Source: Streptomyces olindensis (lineage in GTDB: Bacteria; Actinomycetota; Actinomycetes; Streptomycetales; Streptomycetaceae). From it: DNA of 64,000 nt. The DNA lies in assembly GCA_000696115.1 (NCBI GenBank), contig JJOH01000019.1:186001-250000 (forward strand), written 5' to 3'. The position numbers and the translations under genes were made by a program. Positions within the stretch are counted from its first letter, which is position 1, and each line of letters starts with the position of its first letter. The notes beneath the pieces were generated by a model, which was given only the letters and a program-made list of their open reading frames with translations, had not been told where the DNA came from and searched no databases. Positions 51,689-59,253 of this stretch are shown in pieces.

Positions 51689-52752
51689 GAAGTGATCTGC
51701 ACCTTGCTGTGGTCTCCGAGGACGAGGCGGTGGGCGCTGGGGACGCTGGGGGCCGGGGTCACCTCGACGTGCCGGCCGATCAGCGAGGACTCGATCCGGC
51801 CGACGCCCCGGATCGAGGAGTCCCGCAGCACGATGGAGAACTCCAGTTCACTGTCCGTGATCCGGCAGTGCTCCGCGACGGAGGTGAAGGGACCGACGTA
51901 GGAGTTGCTGACGAGGGTTCCCGAGCCGATGACGGCGGGCCCGACGATACGGGAGTTGACGATCCGCGCGCCCTCTTCCACGACCACCCGCCCGATGGTC
52001 TGCGAGGCGTCGTCCACGTCGCCGTCGATGCGGCGCTCCATGCCTTCGAGGACCGTGCGGTTCACCTCGAGCATGTCGCCGACGTTGCCGGTGTCCTTCC
52101 AGTAGCCCTTGATGACCGTGGAGCGCACGTCGGCGCGGGAGTCGATCAGGTGCTGGATGGCGTGCGTGATCTCGAGTTCGCCGCGCCAGGACGGCTCGAT
52201 GGCGCGGACCGCGTCGTGGATCAGGGGCGTGAACATGTAGACGCCGACCAGCGCGAGGTCGCTCTTCGGCTGGTCGGGTTTCTCCTCCAGGCCGATCACC
52301 TGGCCGGTCGGGTCGAGTTCGGCGACACCGAAGGCGCGCGGGTCGGCCACGCGGGTGAGCAGGATCTGGGCGTCGGGCCGGTGTCTGCGGAACTCGTCGA
52401 CGAGGCCGGTGATGCCGCCGACGATGAAGTTGTCGCCGAGGTACATCACGAAGTCGTCGTCACCGAGGTAGTCCCGGGCGATCAGGACCGCGTGGGCCAG
52501 CCCCAGGGGCCGCTCCTGCGGGATGTAGGTGACGTTGAGGCCGAACTTCGACCCGTCGCCCACCGCTTCCTCGATCTCCGCGGCCGTTTCCCCGACGATC
52601 ATCCCCACGTCGGTGATGCCGGCCTCGGCGATCGACTCCAACCCGTAGAAGAGCACGGCCTTGTTGGCCACTGGCACCAGTTGTTTGGCCGACGTGTGTG
52701 TGATCGGCCTCAGACGTGTTCCTGCGCCGCCGGACAGCACGAGAGCCTTCAT
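51685..52752 (-). CDS. rfbA: Glucose-1-phosphate thymidylyltransferase, long type
   Basis: A 355-residue nucleotidyltransferase. The nucleotide loop ALVLSGGAGTRLRPITHTSA is followed by PVANKAVLFYGLESIAEAG, and FVMYLGDNFIVGG carries the metal Asp. A C-terminal left-handed beta-helix region (residues about 240-350, with hexapeptide-like repeats such as GARIVNSRIVGPAVIGSGT) marks the longer enzyme type, distinct from the 290-residue RmlA of enteric bacteria. AAGGTGAG lies upstream of the ATG. It makes dTDP-glucose, the first step in dTDP-rhamnose synthesis. Confidence 0.94.
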   Translation of the reverse strand: MKALVLSGGAGTRLRPITHTSAKQLVPVANKAVLFYGLESIAEAGITDVGMIVGETAAEIEEAVGDGSKFGLNVTYIPQERPLGLAHAVLIARDYLGDDDFVMYLGDNFIVGGITGLVDEFRRHRPDAQILLTRVADPRAFGVAELDPTGQVIGLEEKPDQPKSDLALVGVYMFTPLIHDAVRAIEPSWRGELEITHAIQHLIDSRADVRSTVIKGYWKDTGNVGDMLEVNRTVLEGMERRIDGDVDDASQTIGRVVVEEGARIVNSRIVGPAVIGSGTLVSNSYVGPFTSVAEHCRITDSELEFSIVLRDSSIRGVGRIESSLIGRHVEVTPAPSVPSAHRLVLGDHSKVQITS

Positions 52753-52856
52753 TCAGCTCACCTTAGTCGCCATCCGGCGGATGTGAACATCACTTCTTCT
52801 GGTTGTCGACGCGCGGCGTTCCGCGGGACGTCACCGCGCGTCCTCCTGGAGAGCGG

Positions 52857-53042
52857 TCAGTCCTCGCCCCGGACGATGTTCCACTCCGGCCCCGAGCGCG
52901 CGGCCGTGGGGGCGGCCCGGTCCTCCACGGCGGGGAGGCAGGTCCGCAGCGCGGCCTTTTTTCCGCGCAGGCGGCGTGCCTGCGACCAGCCGGTCTCGGG
53001 CCGACGGACGACGGGCTTCTCGGTGGTCTCCATGGACGTCAC
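52857..53042 (-). CDS. Small hypothetical protein (61 aa) upstream of rfbA
   Basis: From GTG 53042 (or ATG 53033), preceded by AGGAAG, 61 residues. The codons show strong third-position GC, supporting a real gene. The sequence is basic in the middle (WSQARRLRGKKAALRTCLP), acidic at the end (WNIVRGED) and has no signal or membrane helix. I do not recognise it. It lies 104 bases upstream of rfbA on the same strand, so it could be a leader gene of the rhamnose operon or an independent regulator peptide. Confidence 0.5.
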   Translation of the reverse strand: MTSMETTEKPVVRRPETGWSQARRLRGKKAALRTCLPAVEDRAAPTAARSGPEWNIVRGED

Positions 53043-53172
53043 GACTCATCATCTTCCTTCTGCATCCGCTGCCGTTCGAGTCCCCAGGGACAAAGCGAAC
53101 AAACTCCGGCCGGGACGCTTGTGCCGCGACGCCGAACTCCCCCTCCCCGCAGGGCCGTTCGGTCGAGGTACG

Positions 53173-53205
53173 ACGGTCCCGGGCACGGAGGGTGCGCGGG
53201 ACCGT
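53173..53205 (-). terminator. Terminator hairpin after the CBS-domain gene
   Basis: ACGGTCCCG (53173-53181) and CGGGACCGT (53197-53205) form a 9-bp stem. It begins 17 bases beyond the CBS gene stop on the minus strand and would separate it from the small gene at 52857-53042. Confidence 0.6.
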
Positions 53206-53222
53206 CCGGTGGGTCGCCGTCG

Positions 53223-53642
53223 TCAGGCGTTGGGGCGCGCGGCGCTGATGTCGCCCAGCGCCGACTCCGGGTCGCGCTCCATGGCCAGGTCGCCCAGGGA
53301 GACGATGCCCACGGGGCGTCCGTGGTCGACGACCGGGATACGGCGCACGGAGTGCTCGCGCATCAGCTGCACCGCGTGGATCAGGTCCTCGTCGGGTCCG
53401 ACGGTGACCAGCTCGTCGCTGCACGCGCCGGCCACGGTGGTCCGCTCCGGGTCGCCGCCCTTGCTGATCGACCGGACCACCAGGTCACGGTCGGTGACCA
53501 CTCCGCGCAGATCGTCACCGTCCGTCACCAGGACGACTCCGAGGTCCTCGTCGCGCATGATGCGCGCCACCTCGGCGACGGAGGTCTGCGGCTCGACGGT
53601 GACCGGGTCGCCGGTCATGATGTCGCGGACATGCTGAGCCAT
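53223..53642 (-). CDS. Two-CBS-domain protein
   Basis: A 139-residue stand-alone CBS pair. The first domain (about residues 5-65) starts VRDIMTGDPVTVEPQTSVAE and includes GVVTDRDLVVRSI. The second (about 72-130) includes VGPDEDLIHAVQLMREHSVR and GIVSLGDLA. Such pairs bind adenine nucleotides or related ligands and report energy state to partner proteins. No partner domain or adjacent enzyme identifies the target. It ends in an acidic tail with conserved Asp-Pro and Asp-Ile. Confidence 0.9.
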   Translation of the reverse strand: MAQHVRDIMTGDPVTVEPQTSVAEVARIMRDEDLGVVLVTDGDDLRGVVTDRDLVVRSISKGGDPERTTVAGACSDELVTVGPDEDLIHAVQLMREHSVRRIPVVDHGRPVGIVSLGDLAMERDPESALGDISAARPNA

Positions 53643-53735
53643 GACGTTCCTCTTTCTTCGGCTCGCTGGCGGTTTCTCCGTCCTACGCGGCGCCGGGTAC
53701 CCGACGGGACGGCATGGTCACCCGCGGAGAACCGC

Positions 53736-56189
53736 TCAGTGGCGGCCGAGCACCAGCTCGGCCCACACCTGCTTGCCGCCGCTGACCGGCAGGGTGCCCC
53801 AGGTCGCCGCGAGGGCCTCGACGAGGAGGATGCCCCGGCCGCCGGTGGCCTCCCAGCCGATGCTGGTGGGCCGGACCGGGGAGCGCGGCGAGGCGTCGGC
53901 GACCGCGATGCGCAGGCGGTCGCTGACGAGGGTGAGGTCCATGCGGACCCGGCCGTCGGTGTGGACGAGGGCGTTGGTGACGAGTTCGGAGACGACGAGG
54001 AGGGCCGCGTCGACGTCCTCGGTGACGTCCCAGGCGCGCAGGGTGCGCCGGGCGAAGCGGCGGGCGTGCCCGACCGCCTGCGGCACCCGCCACACCGTCC
54101 AGCTCTCCCGCAGCGGCCGCAGGGCCAGGCCGTCGTAGCGCATGAGGAGCAGGGCCACGTCGTCGCTGCGCCGGGCGTTGCCGAGGAGGGCGTCGGCGAC
54201 CAGGCCCAGGTCGGTGGGGGCGGCGGCGCCCAGCCGGGCGGCGAGGCGGTCCAGGCCCTCGTCGATGTCGGTGTCCGGTGACTCGACGAGCCCGTCGGTG
54301 GCCAGGGCGATCAGGGTGCCGGGCGGCAGCCGCAGCGGGCTCATGGGGAAGTCGGCCTGCGCGATCACGCCGAGGGGCGGGCCGCCCTCGGCCTCCGCGA
54401 TCTCGGTTCCGCCGTCGGGGTAGCGCAGCACCGGGGGCGGATGCCCGGCGCGCACGCACCAGGCGGCGCCCTCCTCCAGGTCGACGTCGACGTAGCAGCA
54501 GGTGGCGAAGAGGTCGCTCTCCATGTCCGTGAGCAGCCGGTTGGCGTGCGCGACCACCACGTCCGGCGGGTGCCCCTCGACGGCGTAGGCGCGCAGGGCG
54601 GTGCGCATCTGCCCCATGAGGGTGGCGGCCCCGGCGCTGTGGCCCTGGACGTCGCCGATGACGAGGGCGACGTGGTTGTCGGGCAGCGGGATGACGTCGT
54701 ACCAGTCGCCGCCGAGCTCCAGCCCCGCCGTGCTGGGCAGGTAGCGGGCGACGGCCACCGCGCCCGGCAGCCGGGGCAGGCGGCGGGGCAGCAGCTGGCG
54801 CTGGAGCATGCCGACGAGCTCGTGCTCGGCGTCGAAGGCGCGGGCCCGCACCAGGGCCTGTCCGGCGAGGCCGGCGCAGGCGGTGAGCAGAGCGCGTTCG
54901 TCGGAGCCGAAGTCGTGCGGGGTGTCCCAGCCGATCAGGCACGCGCCGGCCATGCGGTTCCCGGCGGGCAGCGGCAGGACCGCGAGGCCGCCGGGGCCGA
55001 CCTCGGCCAGGGCGCGTTCCAGGGGGCTGCCGGCGGGCCAGATCCGGGCGCGGCCCTCGCGCAGCGCGGCGGCGAGGGTGGGCATGGCGCGCACGGGCGC
55101 GTCGGGCCACTCGCCCCGCCACTCCGCGCGCCACACCTGGGGCCAGGCCTCGGGCTCGGGCGGGTCGAGGACGGTGACGACGAGCCGTTCGCTCTCCAGC
55201 TCGGCGAGCGCGATCCGGTCGGCCCTGAGCGGCCGGCGCAGGGCGGCGACCACGGCCTTGCCGACGTCGCGGACGGTGACGGCGGTGGCCAGCGCGGCGG
55301 CCAGGCGCTGCACGCGGGCCACGTCGGTGACGTCGGCGCGCAGGGTGGAGGCGTCGGCGACGGTCCCCACGAGCCGTGCCGGGTGGCCTTCGCCGCCGGG
55401 CAGGAGGCGCCCGCGCAGCCGGAGCCACTTCGGCGGCCCGGTGGGCTGGAGCACCCGGAACTCCAGCTCGCGGTCGCCGATGGACATGTGGTCGGCCTCC
55501 ACCACGGACATCAGCGAGGGCAGGTCCTCCGGCACGGTCAGGCTCAGCAGGGTCTCGACGCGGCCGTCGAACTCGACGGGGTCGAGTCCGAACAGGTCGA
55601 GCAGATCGTCCCCGACGCGGACGCGGCCGGTGTCCATGGCGAGGCTGAACGCGCCCGGCGGCAGTTCACCGCCCTCGACGGGTGCGGCCGGGGCGGGGAA
55701 GGCGACCGCCTCGGAGACGAGTTCCAGGCACTTGCGGTCGTCGGTGTCGAACCCCTCGGGGCGCTCGCTCACGGCGAGGAGGCAGCCGCCGCCGTCCCCG
55801 TGCACGGGCAGGGCCGTCACGAAGAAGTCCCGGGAGGGGACGCGCCGCGCCTGCGCGTGCTCGGCGAGTTCCGCCGGGCCCAGGGAGACCGGCCGTCCGC
55901 CGCGGTGCGCCTCGGCGACCGGGGAGCGCCCGGCCCGGGGATAGCTGTCACGCAGTCCGTACAGCGTCCTCGGGACCCCGGCCGACTCCATCAGGCACAG
56001 CAGCTCACCGTCCTCACTCGGCGTGTACACGGCGACGAAGGACGCCCCGGCGAAGACGAGCGCCTGTTCGAGCACGCGGCGCACCCGTTCGGGCGACTCC
56101 TGATCGGCCGCGATCGCTCTGAGGGCACCTTCGGCACGCAGCGTTCGCGTTCCGCGCTCCTGGGCGCCCTGACTGACCACGTTGGCCAT
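53736..56189 (-). CDS. GAF-PAS-GAF-SpoIIE-HATPase regulatory phosphatase/kinase
   Basis: An 817-residue switch protein, with the start at ATG 56189. A GAF-like sensor spans about residues 25-175 and a PAS domain about 190-300 (LFGLDPVEFDGRVETLLSLT). A second GAF domain spans about 315-455. The SpoIIE/PP2C domain (about 480-690) contains GGDWYDVIPLPDNHVALVIG, then GDVQGHSAGA, then RAGHPPPVLR and DDVALLLMRY. The C-terminal HATPase_c (about 700-815) has SELVTNALVHTDG, the anti-sigma-kinase N-box. It thus combines phosphatase and anti-sigma-kinase outputs. It is divergent from ramC, 186 bases away. Confidence 0.9.
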   Translation of the reverse strand: MANVVSQGAQERGTRTLRAEGALRAIAADQESPERVRRVLEQALVFAGASFVAVYTPSEDGELLCLMESAGVPRTLYGLRDSYPRAGRSPVAEAHRGGRPVSLGPAELAEHAQARRVPSRDFFVTALPVHGDGGGCLLAVSERPEGFDTDDRKCLELVSEAVAFPAPAAPVEGGELPPGAFSLAMDTGRVRVGDDLLDLFGLDPVEFDGRVETLLSLTVPEDLPSLMSVVEADHMSIGDRELEFRVLQPTGPPKWLRLRGRLLPGGEGHPARLVGTVADASTLRADVTDVARVQRLAAALATAVTVRDVGKAVVAALRRPLRADRIALAELESERLVVTVLDPPEPEAWPQVWRAEWRGEWPDAPVRAMPTLAAALREGRARIWPAGSPLERALAEVGPGGLAVLPLPAGNRMAGACLIGWDTPHDFGSDERALLTACAGLAGQALVRARAFDAEHELVGMLQRQLLPRRLPRLPGAVAVARYLPSTAGLELGGDWYDVIPLPDNHVALVIGDVQGHSAGAATLMGQMRTALRAYAVEGHPPDVVVAHANRLLTDMESDLFATCCYVDVDLEEGAAWCVRAGHPPPVLRYPDGGTEIAEAEGGPPLGVIAQADFPMSPLRLPPGTLIALATDGLVESPDTDIDEGLDRLAARLGAAAPTDLGLVADALLGNARRSDDVALLLMRYDGLALRPLRESWTVWRVPQAVGHARRFARRTLRAWDVTEDVDAALLVVSELVTNALVHTDGRVRMDLTLVSDRLRIAVADASPRSPVRPTSIGWEATGGRGILLVEALAATWGTLPVSGGKQVWAELVLGRH

Positions 56190-56298
56190 TACAGCGCTTA
56201 TGGGGCACCTGCGCAGCCCCTGTGAGCGTTCAGTGGACCCGCGCGCACAAGGGCGGTCGAAAGGCGTCGAACATCTCTTAACGCATGCGTTCCGCACG

Positions 56299-56320
56299 GT
56301 GACCTCGTGACAGCCGTGAC
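56299..56320. promoter_or_regulatory. Three GTGAC direct repeats upstream of ramC
   Basis: GTGAC occurs at 56299-56303, 56307-56311 and 56316-56320, with spacings of 8 and 9 bases. GACAG-CCGTGA-CTGTC (56309-56324) adds a short dyad. It lies 56 bases upstream of the ramC ATG, where an activator would bind. RamR/AmfR is the natural candidate. Confidence 0.5.
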
Positions 56321-56375
56321 TGTCGGGCCCCGGCGCGTGGCTGGAAAGCTCGGTGCCCGTCACGGAGGGGGACGC

Positions 56376-58970
56376 ATGGACAAGCGGTACGAGGTGTACG
56401 CGCTCGCCGACCGGCATTTCTACGAGACGCCGGACCGGCTCGCGCGCAGCGGGCAGGGGACGGCCGCGCACCTCTACGAGACGGCCCGCCGGCCGGTGCC
56501 CGAGGGCTGGGAGGCGGCGCGGATCGGCGACTGGCTGACGATGACGCCGCTCGGCCCGGACGGGAAGCCGGTGCCGGGCCCGGCGCAGGGCTGGAAGATC
56601 CACGCCTCGGCGACCCGTGCGAACGCGGAGGAGATCGCCGGGATCGTCTGGGACTACTGCGTCGAGCGGCGGATCCCCTTCAAGTTCGTGCCGGGCCCGC
56701 ACCTGCTGCACCTGCGCAACACGAAGTACGCGCCCCGCGACGGCAGCGGCAAGTTCGTCACCGTCTACCCGGACGGCGAGGAGCGGCTGCACGAGGTGCT
56801 GCGCGAGCTGGGCGCGCTGCTGGAGGGGTTCGAAGGGCCGTACATCCTCACCGACCTGCGGTGGGGCGAGGGACCGCTGTACGTCCGCTACGGGGCCTTC
56901 GCGCGTTCGTTCGTCGTGGACGACCGGGGCTCGCTGGTGCCCGCGGTGCGGGACGGCGAGGGGCGGCTGGTGCCGGACCGGCGGTCGCCGTCCTTCCAGG
57001 TGCCCGAGTGGGTGACGCTGCCGGCGTTCCTCCGGCCGCATCTCGACGCGCGCAACACCACGACGGTCGGGGACCTGCCGTACCGCATCGAGAAGGCGCT
57101 GCACTTCTCGAACGGCGGCGGGGTGTACGCCGGCACCGACACCCGTGACGGGCGCAAGGTCGTCCTGAAGGAGGGCCGGCCGCACGCGGGGCTCGCCTCG
57201 GACGGCGCCGACGCGATCGCCCGGCTGGAGCGGGAGAAGCGGGCGCTGGAGCAGGTCGCGGGCACGGGCGTGGTCCCGGAGGTGCGTGACTGGTTCGAGC
57301 TCGGCGGTCACCGCTTCCTGGTGATGGACTTCCTCGAAGGCCGTCCGCTCAACTCGTTCTTCGCCGAGCGGCACCCGCTGCTCGCGCAGGACCCCGACCC
57401 GGAGGCCGTCGCCTCGTACACGGCGTGGGCGCTGCGCATCCACCGCAAGGTCGAGGAGGCGGTGGCGGCGGTGCACGAGCGGGGCATCGTCTTCAACGAC
57501 CTGCACGTCTTCAACATCATGGTCGCCCCGGACGAGGAGTCGGTCTTCCTGCTCGACTTCGAGGCCGCGGCCCCGGTCGGGGAGAACGGCCGCCAGGTCG
57601 TCGCCCACCCCGGCTTCTTCGCCCCGCCGGACCGCCGGGGCACCGACGTGGACCGCTACGCCCTGGCCTGTCTGCGGCTGGCCCTGTTCCTGCCCGTGAC
57701 CACCCTGTTCGTCGTCGAACGCGGCAAGGCGGCGCATCTGGCCGAGGTGATCGGGGAGCAGTTCCCGGACGTGCCGCGGGAGTTCCTCGACGAGGCGGTC
57801 GCGGAGATCACCCGGGAGGTGTCCGGCCGTACGCCGGCCGCTCCCTCCTCGCCGGTGGATCCGGGCGACTGGCCGTACAGCCGCGACTCGATGGTCAAGG
57901 CGATCCTCGCCTCGGCCACCCCGGAGCGCGACGACCGGCTCTTCCCCGGCGACGTCGCCCAGTTCTCGGACGGCGGCGGGCTGGGGATCGCCCACGGTGC
58001 CGCGGGCGTGCTGTACGCGCTGGACGCGGCCGGCGCGGAGCGGTACGAGGAGGGCGAGCGCTGGCTGCTGGAGCACACCGCCCCGTCCCCGGTCGGCACC
58101 CCGCTCGGCCTGTACGACGGGCTCGCGGGCGTCGCGCTGGTCCTGGACCGGCTCGGGCACCGGCAGCGGGCGCTGGACCTCGTCGAGGGGATCCTCGCGG
58201 AGCGGTGGCAGAACCTCTCCTCCGACCTGCACGGCGGACTGGCCGGACTGGGCCTCGTCCTCGGCCATCTGGCCAGCACGACCGGCGAGACGGAGCTGCG
58301 CGACCGGGCCGACGACGCCGCGCGGATCCTCGTCCACCGGCTCGCCGAGCCGCCCCCGGGCGCGCCCCGGCGGCGCGCCGGACTGCTGCGGGGCGCGACG
58401 GGACCGGCCCTGTTCCTGCTGCGGCAGTACGAGTGGACCGGCCAGGACGCGTGGCTGGAGGCGGCGGCCGTGGCACTGCGCCAGGACCTGGGGTCCTGCG
58501 TGACCCGCGACAACGGGGCGCTGGAGGTCGACGAGGGCTGGCGGACCCTGCCCTACCTCGGCGACGGCAGCGCCGGAGTGGGCATGGTCCTCGACGACCT
58601 CGTGGCCCATGCGCCCGCCCTCGCCGGGGAGTTCGAGGCCGCCCGCTCCGGTGTCCTCACCGCGGCCACCTCGCGCTTCTATGCGCAGCCCGGGCTCTTC
58701 CAGGGCCGCGCCGGAATGATCCTGCACCTCAGCCGCACGACCACGCCGGGCGCGACCGCGGACCGGCTGGCCGGGCAGATCGCCGGGCTCGGCTGGTTCG
58801 CGATGGCGTACCAGGGCCAACTGGCCTTCCCCGGCCACCAGATGATGCGGCTGTCCATGGACCTCGCCACCGGAACGGCAGGGTGCCTGCTGGCGCTCGG
58901 CGCGGCCCTCGACCCGGCCACCGGCGCCCACCTGCCGTTCCTCCCGCCGGCCCACCGGCGGCCCACATGA
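56376..58970 (+). CDS. ramC: Class III lanthipeptide synthetase (RamC/AmfT type)
   Basis: An 864-residue LanKC enzyme from ATG 56376, preceded by GGAGGGG. An N-terminal lyase domain (about 1-220) is followed by a Ser/Thr kinase-like domain (about 240-480). The ATP-binding Lys is in KVVLKEGRPHAG (near residue 265) and the catalytic loop in FNDLHVFNIMV, with metal Asp in LDFEA. The C-terminal cyclase (from about 520) has GGLGIAHGAAGVLYAL but lacks the Cys-Cys-His zinc triad of class I/II cyclases, as expected for class III. It would phosphorylate and dehydrate Ser in RamS, then form lanthionine or labionin rings. It heads the ramC-ramS-ramA-ramB operon. Confidence 0.95.
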   Translation: MDKRYEVYALADRHFYETPDRLARSGQGTAAHLYETARRPVPEGWEAARIGDWLTMTPLGPDGKPVPGPAQGWKIHASATRANAEEIAGIVWDYCVERRIPFKFVPGPHLLHLRNTKYAPRDGSGKFVTVYPDGEERLHEVLRELGALLEGFEGPYILTDLRWGEGPLYVRYGAFARSFVVDDRGSLVPAVRDGEGRLVPDRRSPSFQVPEWVTLPAFLRPHLDARNTTTVGDLPYRIEKALHFSNGGGVYAGTDTRDGRKVVLKEGRPHAGLASDGADAIARLEREKRALEQVAGTGVVPEVRDWFELGGHRFLVMDFLEGRPLNSFFAERHPLLAQDPDPEAVASYTAWALRIHRKVEEAVAAVHERGIVFNDLHVFNIMVAPDEESVFLLDFEAAAPVGENGRQVVAHPGFFAPPDRRGTDVDRYALACLRLALFLPVTTLFVVERGKAAHLAEVIGEQFPDVPREFLDEAVAEITREVSGRTPAAPSSPVDPGDWPYSRDSMVKAILASATPERDDRLFPGDVAQFSDGGGLGIAHGAAGVLYALDAAGAERYEEGERWLLEHTAPSPVGTPLGLYDGLAGVALVLDRLGHRQRALDLVEGILAERWQNLSSDLHGGLAGLGLVLGHLASTTGETELRDRADDAARILVHRLAEPPPGAPRRRAGLLRGATGPALFLLRQYEWTGQDAWLEAAAVALRQDLGSCVTRDNGALEVDEGWRTLPYLGDGSAGVGMVLDDLVAHAPALAGEFEAARSGVLTAATSRFYAQPGLFQGRAGMILHLSRTTTPGATADRLAGQIAGLGWFAMAYQGQLAFPGHQMMRLSMDLATGTAGCLLALGAALDPATGAHLPFLPPAHRRPT

Positions 58971-59054
58971 CGCGGTTCCGCGATCCGGCGGAGTCGTGAC
59001 ACCACCCCGTCCCCACGGATGACCACGGACGGACACCCAACGGAAGGACAGATC

Positions 59055-59171
59055 ATGGCACTTCTCGACCTGCAGACCATCGAGTCCGAGGAGCGGACGG
59101 ACGGCGGTGGCGCCAGCACGGTGAGCCTGCTCTCCTGCATCAGCGCCGCGAGCGTCCTGCTCTGTCTCTGA
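59055..59171 (+). CDS. ramS: Class III lanthipeptide precursor, AmfS/SapB type
   Basis: A 38-residue peptide, too short for a 60-residue ORF cut-off. A ribosome site, GGAAGGA, precedes the ATG. The leader has the LLDLQ recognition motif at residues 3-7. The core runs from about residue 16 to 38 and contains two Ser-x2-Ser-x3-Cys motifs, at residues 21-28 (Ser21, Ser24, Cys28) and 30-37 (Ser30, Ser33, Cys37). These are the ring-forming units. Many small hydrophobic residues (VSLLS, ASVLLCL) would make the modified product amphiphilic. It closely resembles AmfS of S. griseus rather than the SapB precursor. The mature peptide is expected to be a surfactant that lowers surface tension for aerial growth. 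Confidence 0.95.
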   Translation: MALLDLQTIESEERTDGGGASTVSLLSCISAASVLLCL

Positions 59172-59187
59172 CCTGCGGTCTGCGCGG

Positions 59188-59228
59188 CCCCGGGCGGTTC
59201 TCTCCCTGCGGGGAGGGACCGCCCGGGG
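59188..59228 (+). terminator. Attenuating stem-loop between ramS and ramA
   Basis: CCCCGGGCGGT (59188-59198) pairs with ACCGCCCGGGG (59218-59228); an inner stem, TCTCCC/GGGAGGGA, extends it. It begins 16 bases past the ramS stop. Partial termination here would make more precursor than transporter mRNA. This is a common arrangement for peptide operons. Confidence 0.65.
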
Positions 59229-59253
59229 TCCACCCGTCCCACGGAAGGCCCGT

